A DNA stretch of 64,000 nucleotides from Brevibacterium casei CIP 102111 (lineage in GTDB: Bacteria > Actinomycetota > Actinomycetes > Actinomycetales > Brevibacteriaceae), in the NCBI RefSeq assembly GCF_900169275.1, contig NZ_FXZC01000001.1:186001-250000 (forward strand). The letters are read 5' to 3'. Below are positions 1 through 8,852 of this stretch, piece after piece. The number at the start of each line of letters is the position of its first letter. Within the stretch, counting starts at the first letter, position 1. The notes under the pieces were generated by a model. The model made no database searches. It saw nothing but the letters and a program-made list of their open reading frames with translations, and was not told where the DNA came from. The translations under genes were made by a program, and so were the position numbers.

Positions 1-1
1 G

Positions 2-652
2 ATGCGGATCTCCGAGCTCAGTGCTCGCAGCGGCGTGCCCATTCCGCGGATCAAGTACTACATCCGCGAAGGGCTCGTGCCGCGCGCGCAGCCGACCGCT
101 GATGACCCGGGCGGCTACGGGGACGACCACCTCCATCGCGTGCGCCTCATCCGAGCCATGGTGACCATAGGCGGGATGTCGATCGCCACGGCGCGCACGG
201 TTCTCACGGAACTCGACTCCCCGACCCCGGAGGTGCCCGTCGTGCTCGGCCAGGCGATGCTCGGGATCAACGCCCGATCCGACGATGCGCCGAGCGAGAA
301 CCGCGCGCGGGCCGCGAGGGTCGTCGACGACCTCGTCGCCGCGCGCGGCTGGAACCTCGCCGAGGACGAACCGGCCAGGGACGCCCTCATCACGGCCGTG
401 GAGACCATGCTCGACACCGGTCACGCCGACCTCCTCGGTCATCTCGACGTCTACGCCGAGGCGGCCGACCGGATCGCCGATGCCGATATGGCCAGCGTGG
501 CAACCACCGATTCCGCAGCGGCGATCGTCGAGAAGGCGGTTCTCGGCACCGTGCTCGGCGAGATCTTCATCGGCAGCCTCCGCAGGCTCGCCCACTCCGA
601 CCGGGCGCGGCGGAGGTTCTGGCCCGGCGAGGGCGACGACGCTGAGCAGTGA
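2..652 (+). CDS. MerR-family transcriptional regulator
   Basis: The product is 216 residues. The first 70 residues carry a MerR winged helix-turn-helix with the typical opening MRISELSARSGVP and the wing stretch KYYIREGLVPRA. The remaining C-terminal part is helical and contains no cysteine, so it is unlikely to sense copper or mercury even though copper genes lie next door. It is convergent with copA across 237 bases. The start codon lies two bases from the window edge; the family-typical first residues support it, but an upstream start cannot be excluded. The ligand is unknown. Confidence 0.85.
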   Translation: MRISELSARSGVPIPRIKYYIREGLVPRAQPTADDPGGYGDDHLHRVRLIRAMVTIGGMSIATARTVLTELDSPTPEVPVVLGQAMLGINARSDDAPSENRARAARVVDDLVAARGWNLAEDEPARDALITAVETMLDTGHADLLGHLDVYAEAADRIADADMASVATTDSAAAIVEKAVLGTVLGEIFIGSLRRLAHSDRARRRFWPGEGDDAEQ

Positions 653-889
653 GGGCGGGGGTGCGCGCTCAGACTGAGCACGGGCTCCGCCGGCGGCGCG
701 GTCGCACCGCCGGCAGCGCTCACGAACCGCCTGCGCCCGCGGACACAGACGCGAGCGGCGCCCACGGACCGTGCCGTGAGCGCCGTTCGCGCAGTCGCCG
801 TGGCCGGGGAGCGCCGGTCACAGCGACTGCGGCCGTGCTGCCTGAACCGGAGGCGCCGCCGTGCGGCCTGAACCGCAGCAGCCGCCGGG

Positions 890-3232
890 CTACCTGAACC
901 GCAACAGCCGGAGGCTGTTGAGGACGACGAAGACCGAGGAGAACGCCATCGCAGCACCCGCGATCATCGGGCTGAGCAGCCCTGCCGCGGCCACCGGGAT
1001 CGCCGCGGTGTTGTAGGCGAAGGCCCAGAACAGGTTGCCCTTGATGAGCCCGAGCGTCTTCCGCGAGAGGCGGATCGCCTGCGGGATCTGCCGCGGGTCC
1101 GAGCGCACCATCGTGATGTCCGAGGCCGCCATCGCCGCATCCGTGCCCGAGCCCATCGCGATGCCGAGGTCGGCCCCGGCCAGCGCCGCGGCATCGTTGA
1201 TGCCGTCGCCGACCATCGCGACCGACCGGCCCTTCTCCTGGAGCTCGTTGACGACGGCGATCTTGCCCTCGGGACGGACGTCGGCGCGGACCTCGGTGAT
1301 CCCCACGGCCTGCGCGACCGCCTCGGCGGCCGAGGCGTTGTCCCCGGTGAGCAGCACCGTGGAGAGTCCGAGGTCATGGAGTTCGGCGATCGCCGAGGCG
1401 GCCCCGTCCCTGATCTCGTCCGCGACGAAGGTGAGCCCGCGGAACTGCCCGTCGACGGCCAGGGCGACGACCGTCGCTCCGGCCGGCACCTCGGCGGGGT
1501 CGATGTCGACGGTGATCCCGCGGTCGCGGAGCAGATCGGGTCGACCCGCGAGGACCGCGGAGCCGTCGATGCGAGCTTCGAGCCCACCGCCGGGGATGGC
1601 GGCGAAGTCCTCGACCCCTTCCCTCGACCGTTCCACCCCCGCCGAGGCGGTCCCCGCGTCCGTGGTCCGCAGTGCGGTGCGTTCACCCGCGCCGTTGGTA
1701 TCGGGCGAGCCGCCGGCGGTGCCGCCGGTGACAGAGCCTCCGACCGTGCTCCCCGCATTGCGCGCGGCTTCGGCGTCGACGATCGCCCGGGCCACGGGGT
1801 GCTCGCTGCCGTGCTCGAGGCGCGCAAGGAGCGCGAAGTCGTCCGGGCTCAGCTGCGTTCCGGTCAGCGACATCACGCCCGTGGTCAGGGTGCCCGTCTT
1901 GTCGAGGACGACCGTGTCGATCGACCTCGTCGACTCGAGCGCCTCGGGCCCCGAAACGAGGATGCCCAGCTGGGAGCCGCGACCTGAGGACACGGCGAGA
2001 GCCGTCGGAGTCGCGAGTCCGAGCGCACACGGGCACGCGATGATGAGCACAGTGAGCGCGGCGTGCAGGCCCATCGCCCAGTCACCGGTGACCACACCCC
2101 ACGTGAGCAGGGTGAGGGCGCTGATGACGAAGACGATCGGAACGAACACCGCGGAGATCCGGTCGGCCAGGCGCTGCACGGCGGGTTTGCCCAGCTGCGC
2201 GCGGCTGACGAGATCGGCCATCGCTGCCAAGGTCGTGTCGGCCCCGACGCGTTCGGCGCGGACCTCGAGGACGCCCGCGGTGTTGATCGTCGCCCCGGTG
2301 ACGGTGTCGCCGACGCCGACCTCGACGGGCGCGGATTCGCCCGTGAGCATCGCCTCGTCGACGGCCGAATGACCGGCGACGATGACTCCGTCGGTGGCGA
2401 TCTTCTCACCCGGCCGGACGAGGAAGACGTCGCCGACCGCCAGCTCGTCGATCGGCACCTCGACCTCGACCCGCGAGCCGGAGAGCGCACCGGTCCCGAC
2501 CGGCGACCCGGACACCGAACCGCCGGCCCCAGCCCCAGTCTCCCAGAGCACGGTCGCCGACTTCGCCCCGAGGTCGAGCAGCTCGCGCAGAGCCGCCGTC
2601 GCCCGGTTCTTCGCCCGGTCCTCGGTGAGCTTGCCGATGAGGAGGAAGACGGTGATCGCCGCAGCCGCCTCGAACCACACGTGGTAGTCGCCGGGGATCT
2701 GCCAGCCGTAGCCGTCGACGACGGCGCGGATGAGTGTGGCGTAGGAGTAGCCGCTGGCGACGATGATGCCGACGCTCACCAGCGTGTCCATCGTCGTCGA
2801 GCGTCCCCTGGCGGCTTTGAACGCCGCCGAGTGGAAGGGCCAGGCGCCCCACGTGACGACGGGCAGGGCGAGAGCGCCCACGACCCACTGCCAGCCGGGG
2901 AAGTGCCAGCTCATCACCATCGAGATGGCGATGATCGGCACGGACAGGACGAGCGAACCGATGAAGCGCGGGCGCAGGTGCCGGGGATCGTAGTCGACGA
3001 TCTCCGGCCCCGCCGAGGCGGCCTGCCGCACCGTCGCCCCGTACCCGGCCTTCGCGACGGCCGCGGTGATGTCATCATCACTGAGACCTGAGTCGATGAC
3101 GACATGGGCCGTATTCAGCGGCAGGTTCACCTCGGCGCTCACCCCGTCGAGACGCGAGAGCTTCTTCTCGATCCGAGCCGAGCACGATGCGCAGGTCATT
3201 CCCGTGATGTCGAGATCAACCTCGCGCGACAT
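890..3232 (-). CDS. copA: Copper-translocating P1B-type ATPase CopA
   Basis: This 780-residue membrane pump uses ATP to export Cu(I) from the cytoplasm. An N-terminal heavy-metal-associated domain carries GMTCASC (Cys14, Cys17). The membrane metal site is CPC at 400-402, the phosphorylation motif DKTGT starts at Asp444, the SEHPxA motif of the nucleotide-binding domain follows, and [10 protein letters not shown] marks the hinge. Two Gly/Ser-rich insertions (about residues 260-290 and 490-545) are not typical of the family. The start chosen is the ATG whose A overlaps the copZ stop (TGATG); 59 upstream residues in the same frame read as noise. It is the last gene of csoR-copZ-copA. Confidence 0.96.
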   Translation of the reverse strand: MSREVDLDITGMTCASCSARIEKKLSRLDGVSAEVNLPLNTAHVVIDSGLSDDDITAAVAKAGYGATVRQAASAGPEIVDYDPRHLRPRFIGSLVLSVPIIAISMVMSWHFPGWQWVVGALALPVVTWGAWPFHSAAFKAARGRSTTMDTLVSVGIIVASGYSYATLIRAVVDGYGWQIPGDYHVWFEAAAAITVFLLIGKLTEDRAKNRATAALRELLDLGAKSATVLWETGAGAGGSVSGSPVGTGALSGSRVEVEVPIDELAVGDVFLVRPGEKIATDGVIVAGHSAVDEAMLTGESAPVEVGVGDTVTGATINTAGVLEVRAERVGADTTLAAMADLVSRAQLGKPAVQRLADRISAVFVPIVFVISALTLLTWGVVTGDWAMGLHAALTVLIIACPCALGLATPTALAVSSGRGSQLGILVSGPEALESTRSIDTVVLDKTGTLTTGVMSLTGTQLSPDDFALLARLEHGSEHPVARAIVDAEAARNAGSTVGGSVTGGTAGGSPDTNGAGERTALRTTDAGTASAGVERSREGVEDFAAIPGGGLEARIDGSAVLAGRPDLLRDRGITVDIDPAEVPAGATVVALAVDGQFRGLTFVADEIRDGAASAIAELHDLGLSTVLLTGDNASAAEAVAQAVGITEVRADVRPEGKIAVVNELQEKGRSVAMVGDGINDAAALAGADLGIAMGSGTDAAMAASDITMVRSDPRQIPQAIRLSRKTLGLIKGNLFWAFAYNTAAIPVAAAGLLSPMIAGAAMAFSSVFVVLNSLRLLRFR

Positions 3233-3444
3233 CACTTGACCTCGTAGCCCGCTTCGTCGACGGCGGCGCGCAGGTCCGCATCGTCGAGGTCGTTCGCCGA
3301 GGTGATCGTCACCGGGGAGTCCCCGCCGGCGTTGAGATCGACCGCGACGTCGGAGACTCCGGGCAGCGCCCCGATCTCCTCCTTGACGGACGCGACGCAG
3401 TGGCCGCACGTCATGCCTGACACGGTGATGGTGGTGGTGGTCAT
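3232..3444 (-). CDS. copZ: Copper chaperone CopZ (HMA domain)
   Basis: This 70-residue soluble protein is a single heavy-metal-associated domain with the copper motif GMTCGHC (Cys13, Cys16). Proteins of this type carry Cu(I) to the CopA pump. The ATG at 3444 is preceded by an AGGAGA ribosome-binding site. The stop codon overlaps the copA start by one base, so the two are probably translationally coupled. Longer upstream reading in the same frame is antisense-like and was discarded. Confidence 0.95.
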   Translation of the reverse strand: MTTTTITVSGMTCGHCVASVKEEIGALPGVSDVAVDLNAGGDSPVTITSANDLDDADLRAAVDEAGYEVK

Positions 3445-3467
3445 GTCTCCTGCTTTCCTCGCACGTG

Positions 3468-3491
3468 CTCGCCGACCGGTCGGTCGGCGAG
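3468..3491. repeat. Perfect 10-bp hairpin between csoR and copZ
   Basis: CTCGCCGACC and GGTCGGCGAG form a perfect inverted repeat around a 4-base loop, 23 bases upstream of the copZ start in the csoR-copZ intergenic stretch. On the transcript it could act as a processing or stabilising hairpin that sets the csoR to copZA ratio; as DNA it could be an operator. Both roles are inference. Confidence 0.5.
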
Positions 3492-3568
3492 GTCGCGATG
3501 ACTCGTCAGAGATGCGCGATCGTCGGGGGCATCGGTCCGGGAAGGGGGCCGGCGCCCTGGAGATCAGG

Positions 3569-3859
3569 TCAGCTCTTGATGAGCCTGGCGATGGCGGCTG
3601 AAGCCTCCTCGATCTTCTTGCGCGCTTCGTCCTCGCCGGCGGCGGAGGCGTCGACGACGCAGTGAGCGATGTGCTCCTCGAGGAGATTGATGGAGACCGC
3701 ATGCAGCGCAGCCGTGGCGGCCGAGACCTGGGTGAGGATGTCGATGCAGTACTTGTCGTCATCGATCATCTTCGCGATCCCGCGGACCTGTCCTTCGATC
3801 CGCTTCATCCGGCGAGCCAGAGCGTCTTTCTGCGGGGTGTATCCATGTTGCTCAGTCAT
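3569..3859 (-). CDS. csoR: Copper-sensing repressor CsoR
   Basis: This 96-residue all-helical repressor has the CsoR Cu(I) ligand set Cys38, His63, Cys67 in the expected contexts (DKYC and EEHIAHC), close to Cys36/His61/Cys65 of the M. tuberculosis protein. Cu(I) binding releases the DNA. The ATG at 3859 is preferred to an in-frame one at 3880: it sits six bases after a -10 element, consistent with a leaderless mRNA, while the upstream one lies inside the operator. It heads the copper operon, with copZ 124 bases downstream. Confidence 0.94.
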   Translation of the reverse strand: MTEQHGYTPQKDALARRMKRIEGQVRGIAKMIDDDKYCIDILTQVSAATAALHAVSINLLEEHIAHCVVDASAAGEDEARKKIEEASAAIARLIKS

Positions 3860-3865
3860 GACAGG

Positions 3866-3894
3866 ACTATATACCCCCATAGGGTATCTGGCAA
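3866..3894 (-). promoter_or_regulatory. csoR promoter with embedded CsoR operator
   Basis: Read on the minus strand, TTGCCA (3889-3894) and TATAGT (3866-3871) are separated by exactly 17 bases. The spacer and its edge hold the near-palindrome ATACCCCCATAGGGTAT (plus strand 3871-3887), which matches the GC-tract CsoR box ATACCCC-N-GGGTAT. Repressor bound here would block the polymerase directly. The csoR ATG begins six bases after the -10. Confidence 0.8.
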
Positions 3895-3952
3895 CCCCGG
3901 TGGCCCGTGTGCCGTTGGTCTCATTCTCGCATCCCCGCGGCGGCGGTGCTCG

Positions 3953-3958
3953 TAGAAT
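3953..3958 (+). promoter_or_regulatory. Candidate -10 element for the MOSC fusion gene
   Basis: TAGAAT lies six bases before the ATG at 3965, the spacing expected when transcription starts at the A of the start codon. No clear -35 is visible. There is no Shine-Dalgarno sequence, which supports a leaderless transcript. Confidence 0.5.
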
Positions 3959-3964
3959 CGGGGC

Positions 3965-5824
3965 ATGCGTGCATCCAGACTGTTCCGCTTCCCCGTCAAG
4001 GGGTTCCCTGCAGAGGAGATCGCCGAGGCGGTCGTCGACTCAGGTCGCGGCATCCGCGGTGACCGCGTCGCCGCCTTCACGAACGGAAGCCTCAACGTCC
4101 CCGCCGACCAGTGGCAGCGCTATTCCGCTTTCACCGTCCTCAAGAACTACCCTGACCTGCAGAAATGGCAAGTGAGCACGGCTCCCGATTCTGCGATCAC
4201 GCTGACCGCGCCGGCGGGAGGGTCGACGACCTTCTGCGCGGACGATGACGAGTCACGGGCCGCCTCGGCGGAGTTCCTCTCCTCGCATATACCCCCGCAG
4301 GGTTCTCATCCGCGCGGGATCGTCGTCGCCGGGCAGGGGATGTTCGACTCCCGCGAATCGGGGATCTCCCTCATCAACCCCGCCACCGTTGAGGCCCTCG
4401 GCGCCACCGAGGAAGGACGGGCCGCGCTCGGCACTGGCGACCTCGACCCGCTGCGGTTCCGCGGCAACATCTTCGTCGAGGGGCTTGATCCCTTCGCCGA
4501 GTTCGGGCTCATCGGTCGGATCGTGCGCATCGGCGGCGTCCGGCTGGCGATCAGCCAGGCGATCGAGCGCTGCCCGGCGACGACCGTCAACCCCGTGACC
4601 ACCGAGGTCGACGTCAACGTCCCCCGCATCCTCGCCTCGGCGTGCGGGCACCTCCACTGCGGGGTCTACGGACGGATCCTCGAGTCAGGGACGATCACTG
4701 CCGGCGATGAGATCGTCGTCGAAGGCGAGGCCCCGCGCGATCTCGTCCCCACCGCGCGGACCCCGCGCTTCCTCACGGTCGTCAGTTCCCGGCAGATCTG
4801 CAACGACACGGTGGAGATCTCCCTGCGCGACGAACTCGGGTGGATCCGCGACTTCGACGAACCGGGGACGAACCTGCGCGTCCACCTCGAGCTCGGGGCG
4901 CCGTTCTGGCGGACGTACACGATCACCGACGTGACCGACGACGTCGTCTCCATCGCCGTGCGCACCCAGGGGAAGGGATCGCGTGCGGTCGCGAGCCTGC
5001 CGCCCGGCGAGCGCGTGCTCGCGTCAGGACCGCATGGGACGATGACAGCGGATCGGGTCTTCGGCGGCACGACCGCGCTCGTCACCGCGGGCATCGGGAT
5101 CACCCCGAGCCTCGGGCTGCTCCGCGAGGTCGCCCGTGAACCCATGACCGTCGGCGCTGCGCTCGGTGTCGGCGGCGACTCCGCGGCCGGGGTCGGGCCG
5201 GGGTCTGCGGACGGGGCTGCCGCACAGGAGACGCTCGGCAGAGCCGTGCCGGCAGCCGAGCGGCTCAGGCTGCTCCACATCGACCGGGATCAGCGCACGG
5301 CGTGCCTGTGGAACCGGCTCGTCGACCGAGCCGAGGGCACGGGCCTGCCCGTCGAGGCCGAGCACCGCGACACCGCCGTCGACGGCAGGCCGGGCCACGA
5401 CGATCTCGTCGCGACCCTGAGCGGCTGCGACAACGTCATGGTGTGCGGGCCCGCCGACTTCACCCGGGCCGTGCTCGCCGCGGCCGAGGAAGCCGGGGTT
5501 CCCGGCGTCCACCAGGAGACCTTCGCCTCCCCGCACACGGGGATGAGCGAGGCGATCGCCGACTGCGAACCCGCCGAGGTCACGCTCGCCGAATCCGGCA
5601 CGAGCTTCCTCTGGGAGCCCGCGCAGGGCACCCTCCTCGACGCGCTCGAGTCGCGCGGGGTCCACGCGGAGAGCTCGTGCCGCGGCGGATCGTGCGGAAC
5701 GTGTTCGATCGCGCTCGCCTCCGGCACCGTCCTCTACCCCGTCGAACCGGCAGCGCGCGTTCCTGCCGATCACGTCCTCGCATGCTCGGCGGTGCCCGCC
5801 GGACCGATCAGCCTCGCCCTCTGA
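3965..5824 (+). CDS. MOSC domain / flavin reductase / [2Fe-2S] ferredoxin fusion oxidoreductase
   Basis: The product has 619 residues. Residues 1-245 form a MOSC region (beta-barrel N part, then a conserved Cys in ERCPATTVNP), the fold that handles molybdenum-cofactor sulfur. Residues 250-350 resemble an FAD-binding reductase domain, 350-530 an NAD-binding domain interrupted by a Gly/Ala-rich insertion near 395-415. The C-terminus is a plant-type [2Fe-2S] domain with Cys572, Cys577, Cys580 and Cys607. The layout suggests a self-contained NAD(P)H-to-Mo-centre electron chain, as in YcbX-type enzymes that reduce N-hydroxylated compounds (family knowledge). The substrate is not deducible. It diverges from csoR. 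Confidence 0.85.
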   Translation: MRASRLFRFPVKGFPAEEIAEAVVDSGRGIRGDRVAAFTNGSLNVPADQWQRYSAFTVLKNYPDLQKWQVSTAPDSAITLTAPAGGSTTFCADDDESRAASAEFLSSHIPPQGSHPRGIVVAGQGMFDSRESGISLINPATVEALGATEEGRAALGTGDLDPLRFRGNIFVEGLDPFAEFGLIGRIVRIGGVRLAISQAIERCPATTVNPVTTEVDVNVPRILASACGHLHCGVYGRILESGTITAGDEIVVEGEAPRDLVPTARTPRFLTVVSSRQICNDTVEISLRDELGWIRDFDEPGTNLRVHLELGAPFWRTYTITDVTDDVVSIAVRTQGKGSRAVASLPPGERVLASGPHGTMTADRVFGGTTALVTAGIGITPSLGLLREVAREPMTVGAALGVGGDSAAGVGPGSADGAAAQETLGRAVPAAERLRLLHIDRDQRTACLWNRLVDRAEGTGLPVEAEHRDTAVDGRPGHDDLVATLSGCDNVMVCGPADFTRAVLAAAEEAGVPGVHQETFASPHTGMSEAIADCEPAEVTLAESGTSFLWEPAQGTLLDALESRGVHAESSCRGGSCGTCSIALASGTVLYPVEPAARVPADHVLACSAVPAGPISLAL

Positions 5825-5837
5825 GGCTTAGCCTCGG
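5821..5837 (+). terminator. Compact hairpin overlapping the stop of the MOSC fusion gene
   Basis: CTGAGGC-TTA-GCCTCGG forms a 7-bp stem with one G-U pair and includes the TGA stop. There is no T-tract. It is a possible short actinobacterial terminator; support is limited to the fold and position. Confidence 0.3.
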
Positions 5838-5970
5838 GCCGGCCCGCAGTCGCGCCCGCTGAGTCGCGGTCTCGTCCCGCGCCCGCCGCGCCCCTGCCTG
5901 ATCGGCTGAGGCGGGACGACGACGGCCCGCGCCCGACCGCCTCGGCGGGTCCGGGTGACACAATGGGGCC

Positions 5971-7998
5971 ATGACCGAGGCTGCGACGACCCCCCGCCCG
6001 GCGCTCTCCCGCGCGCTCGTCGGGCCCGTCGTCCGGCTGAGCCGCCGGGTCCGCTACGGCGTGGCCGGGCGGATCATGTTCGCGAACTCGGTCATGCTCA
6101 TCGGCATCATGGTGCTCACGACGAGCCTGCTCTACCTCCAGCTCTCGCAGCTCAACACCAAGCGCGAACAGGACCTGCTGCGGTCCGCCGCGGACACCAT
6201 CTCGCTGTCCCTCGGCGTCGTCGAGGCCGACGAGACGAACGCGCGCGACGAATTCCTCGCCCCCTCCTCGCACGAGAAGCTGCAGACGATGCTGCGCACT
6301 GTCGTCAGCGAATACGACTTCGACATCGCCGCCGTCGTGCCCATCGACTATCTGCGCACTCCGCCCTCGCTCGGGTCCGCGAACCGGCGGGCGGGCCTTG
6401 CGGAGAACCTCGTCACCGCCTCCTCCGGCGACATCCCCGTCGACTCGCTCGACCAGCTCGCCGCCTCGGTGAATACGACCCGGGTGCTCAGCGGCCGGTC
6501 GGATGTCCGCTTCGTCGACGACGGGGGTGAGGGCGGAGGCACGATGTACGTCGTCACCCCGGTCTTCGCCCAGCAGCTCGGCCTCGACGAGGTCGGCCCG
6601 GGCACAGTCGTCGGGGCGGTCGTCGTCGGCAACTCCGCTGACTCCGTGCGTGCGGGCTTCCTCGCGCAGAGCAAATGGCTCATCGGCATCGCCATCGCCA
6701 CGCTTCTCCTCGGCATCGGCGCCTCATGGGTGACGTCCCGCGGTCTGCGCAGGGTCACCGGGGACTACGGTGCGAACGAGCTGCGGAGCATGATCGAGTT
6801 CTACTCCTCCGTGCTCAAAGCCGTCTCCGAAGGACTCATCCTCATCGACCGGTCGATGGGCATCGTCCTCATCAACGCCCAGGCCAGGGAGCTGCTCGGT
6901 CTCCCGAGCACGGGGTCGAAGCGGGAGCCGGCGCCGGCGGCGGTCGGTGCCGGAGGCGACGAGCAGATCCGTGGTGGGGACGAGCAGAGCGTCGGCAGTG
7001 CCGAGCAGCGCCTCGGCGAGGACGCGCACGTCGGCGCCGGGGACGGAGAGAAGTCCCCGCACCTCGGCGGCGATTCCGCCCCGCCCGATGCGGTGGCGGC
7101 GACGACCCCGGAGGGCGGGATCCCGCTCGCCGAGCTCGCCCTGCCCGAAGCCCTCTCCGAACTCCTCTCCTCGGGCCGGTGGGCGCGCGACGAGATCCAC
7201 TACACCGACGAGCGTGTCCTCGTCGTCAACCAGCAGCCCACCGAGGAGGGTGCGGACACGTGGGTCGTGACGATGCGCGACCACACCGAGCTTGCGGAGC
7301 TCACCGGCGAACTCGTCTCCGTCCGCTCGTTCTCCGATTCGCTGCGCGCTCAGACCCATGAGTACGCCAACCGCCTCCACATGGTCATCTCCCTCCTCGA
7401 GACCGGTCACGTCGACGAGGCCATCGACTTCGCGGCCAAGGACCTCGACGACCTCAGCTGGGTCACCGGCGATGGTCACATGAGCTTCGACCATCCCGTG
7501 CTCTCGGCCCTGCTCCTGTCCAAGGTCGCCCAGGCCGCCGAGGCGGGCATCGAGATGACGGTCGACACCGCGGGACTCACGAGCCGCCTCGGCGGGGACG
7601 ACCGGGATCTCGCGACGATCCTCGGCAACCTCGTCGACAACGCCTTCGACGCGCTGAGCAGGCAGGACGTCCTCCCGGAGAACAAGCGGGTCCACGTCCA
7701 CCTCAGCGGCGCGGGGGGAGCGGCAGGATTCACGATCGAGGTCAGCGACGACGGTCCCGGCATCGCCGAGGAGGACCTCGACGCGATCTTCGAACGCGGC
7801 TGGTCGACGAAGCACGACGGGGTGACCACCGACAGCGGGCACGGACGCAGGCAGACGGGCACCCGAGGGGTCGGACTCTCGCTCGTCATCCAGGCCATCC
7901 GCCGCCTCGGCGGGGCCATCGACGTCCAGGGCCGCGGTGAGGACGGCGACGACTTCACCGGTGCCGTCCTCACCGTGTGGCTGCCCGACCGCGGCTGA
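5971..7998 (+). CDS. DcuS/CitA-type sensor histidine kinase
   Basis: This 675-residue membrane kinase has TM1 at about 30-53, an extracytoplasmic sensor domain to about 225, TM2 at about 228-250, a cytoplasmic PAS domain, an SpoOB-type phosphoacceptor helix (His463 in QTHEYANRLH) and a HATPase domain with the N-box LGNLVDNAFDAL. Relatives sense C4-dicarboxylates or citrate. The PAS domain is split by about 70 residues of low-complexity Gly/Glu/Ala sequence (about 316-385), which is unusual. CACAAT at 5959-5964 precedes the ATG by six bases, suggesting a leaderless mRNA. The partner regulator lies 85 bases downstream. No dicarboxylate carrier is adjacent, so the target is unknown. Confidence 0.9.
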   Translation: MTEAATTPRPALSRALVGPVVRLSRRVRYGVAGRIMFANSVMLIGIMVLTTSLLYLQLSQLNTKREQDLLRSAADTISLSLGVVEADETNARDEFLAPSSHEKLQTMLRTVVSEYDFDIAAVVPIDYLRTPPSLGSANRRAGLAENLVTASSGDIPVDSLDQLAASVNTTRVLSGRSDVRFVDDGGEGGGTMYVVTPVFAQQLGLDEVGPGTVVGAVVVGNSADSVRAGFLAQSKWLIGIAIATLLLGIGASWVTSRGLRRVTGDYGANELRSMIEFYSSVLKAVSEGLILIDRSMGIVLINAQARELLGLPSTGSKREPAPAAVGAGGDEQIRGGDEQSVGSAEQRLGEDAHVGAGDGEKSPHLGGDSAPPDAVAATTPEGGIPLAELALPEALSELLSSGRWARDEIHYTDERVLVVNQQPTEEGADTWVVTMRDHTELAELTGELVSVRSFSDSLRAQTHEYANRLHMVISLLETGHVDEAIDFAAKDLDDLSWVTGDGHMSFDHPVLSALLLSKVAQAAEAGIEMTVDTAGLTSRLGGDDRDLATILGNLVDNAFDALSRQDVLPENKRVHVHLSGAGGAAGFTIEVSDDGPGIAEEDLDAIFERGWSTKHDGVTTDSGHGRRQTGTRGVGLSLVIQAIRRLGGAIDVQGRGEDGDDFTGAVLTVWLPDRG

Positions 7999-8083
7999 GG
8001 CAGGACCCGGCGGCTCACGGCATGTGTCGAGCCTGGAACACGTGCCCAGCCCGCAGGCGCGGTGCGGAGATTAGACTGACGGC

Positions 8084-8815
8084 ATGCCCGAGACCACCCA
8101 GCCTGATGCGAGCATCGGTGTGCTCGTCGTCGAGGACGAGGCCGTCGCCGCCCGTGCTCACGCAAAGTACATCGAGCGCCTCGAGGGCTACCACGTCGCC
8201 GGGGTCGCGAAGAACGCCACCCAGGCGATGGCGGCGCTCACGGGCAAGATCCTCGGCCTCGACCCCGACGGGATCGACCTCGTCCTCCTCGACATGAACC
8301 TCCCCGACGGCCACGGACTCCAGGTCTGCCGTGCCATCCGCGGTCAGCGGGTCGATGTCGACATCATCGCCGTGACCGCGGCCCGGGACATGCAGATCGT
8401 CCAGGAGGCCCTCTCCTACGGCGTCGCGCAGTACATCATCAAGCCCTTCACGTTCCCCGTCTTCAAGTCGAAGCTCGAAGCGTACTCGTCGTACCGGTTC
8501 CGCCTCGGGGCCGACTGCCCGGAGGGCGAGGTGACCCAGAACGAGGTCGACACCGCGATCGCCGCCCTGCGCACGCACACCGTCACCGCGACTCCGAAGG
8601 GAGTCCCTGACGGTGTCCAGGACGAGGTGAGAGGGGTGCTCACGCAGACCCCCGGTCAGTCCGCCGCCGAGGTGGCCGAGAGTCTCGGTGTCTCGCGGGT
8701 GACCGCCCGCCGCTACCTCGAGGCCATGGCCGACGCCGGCCTCCTCGATCGCCGTCCCCGCTATGGGTCCGCGGGGCGTCCCGTCCTCGAATACACCGTC
8801 GTCGACGAGGAGTGA
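8084..8815 (+). CDS. DcuR/CitB-type response regulator
   Basis: This 243-residue protein has a receiver domain with phosphoacceptor Asp70 (VLLDMNLPDG) and Lys120 (YIIKPF), followed by a C-terminal helix-turn-helix of the CitT/DcuR type (SAAEVAESLGVSRVTARRYLEAMADAGLLDRR). It is the partner of the kinase upstream. The ATG is preceded by TAGACT at 8072-8077 with a six-base gap, so it may have its own leaderless promoter. It converges on the beta-lactamase-like gene with only 37 bases between. Confidence 0.92.
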   Translation: MPETTQPDASIGVLVVEDEAVAARAHAKYIERLEGYHVAGVAKNATQAMAALTGKILGLDPDGIDLVLLDMNLPDGHGLQVCRAIRGQRVDVDIIAVTAARDMQIVQEALSYGVAQYIIKPFTFPVFKSKLEAYSSYRFRLGADCPEGEVTQNEVDTAIAALRTHTVTATPKGVPDGVQDEVRGVLTQTPGQSAAEVAESLGVSRVTARRYLEAMADAGLLDRRPRYGSAGRPVLEYTVVDEE

Positions 8816-8852
8816 GGGGCCCTGGCTCCCGGGCTCCGGAGATTAGTTTCGC

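Noticed and set aside
2..652. MerR gene as copper regulator CueR
   Set aside because: The protein has no cysteine and the copper operon has its own CsoR and operator.
1035..2372. Plus-strand open frame of 445 codons
   Set aside because: It is antisense to copA, which has all P-type ATPase motifs.
3860..3880. Earlier ATG for csoR at 3880
   Set aside because: It lies inside the operator and upstream of the -10, so it would not be on the transcript.
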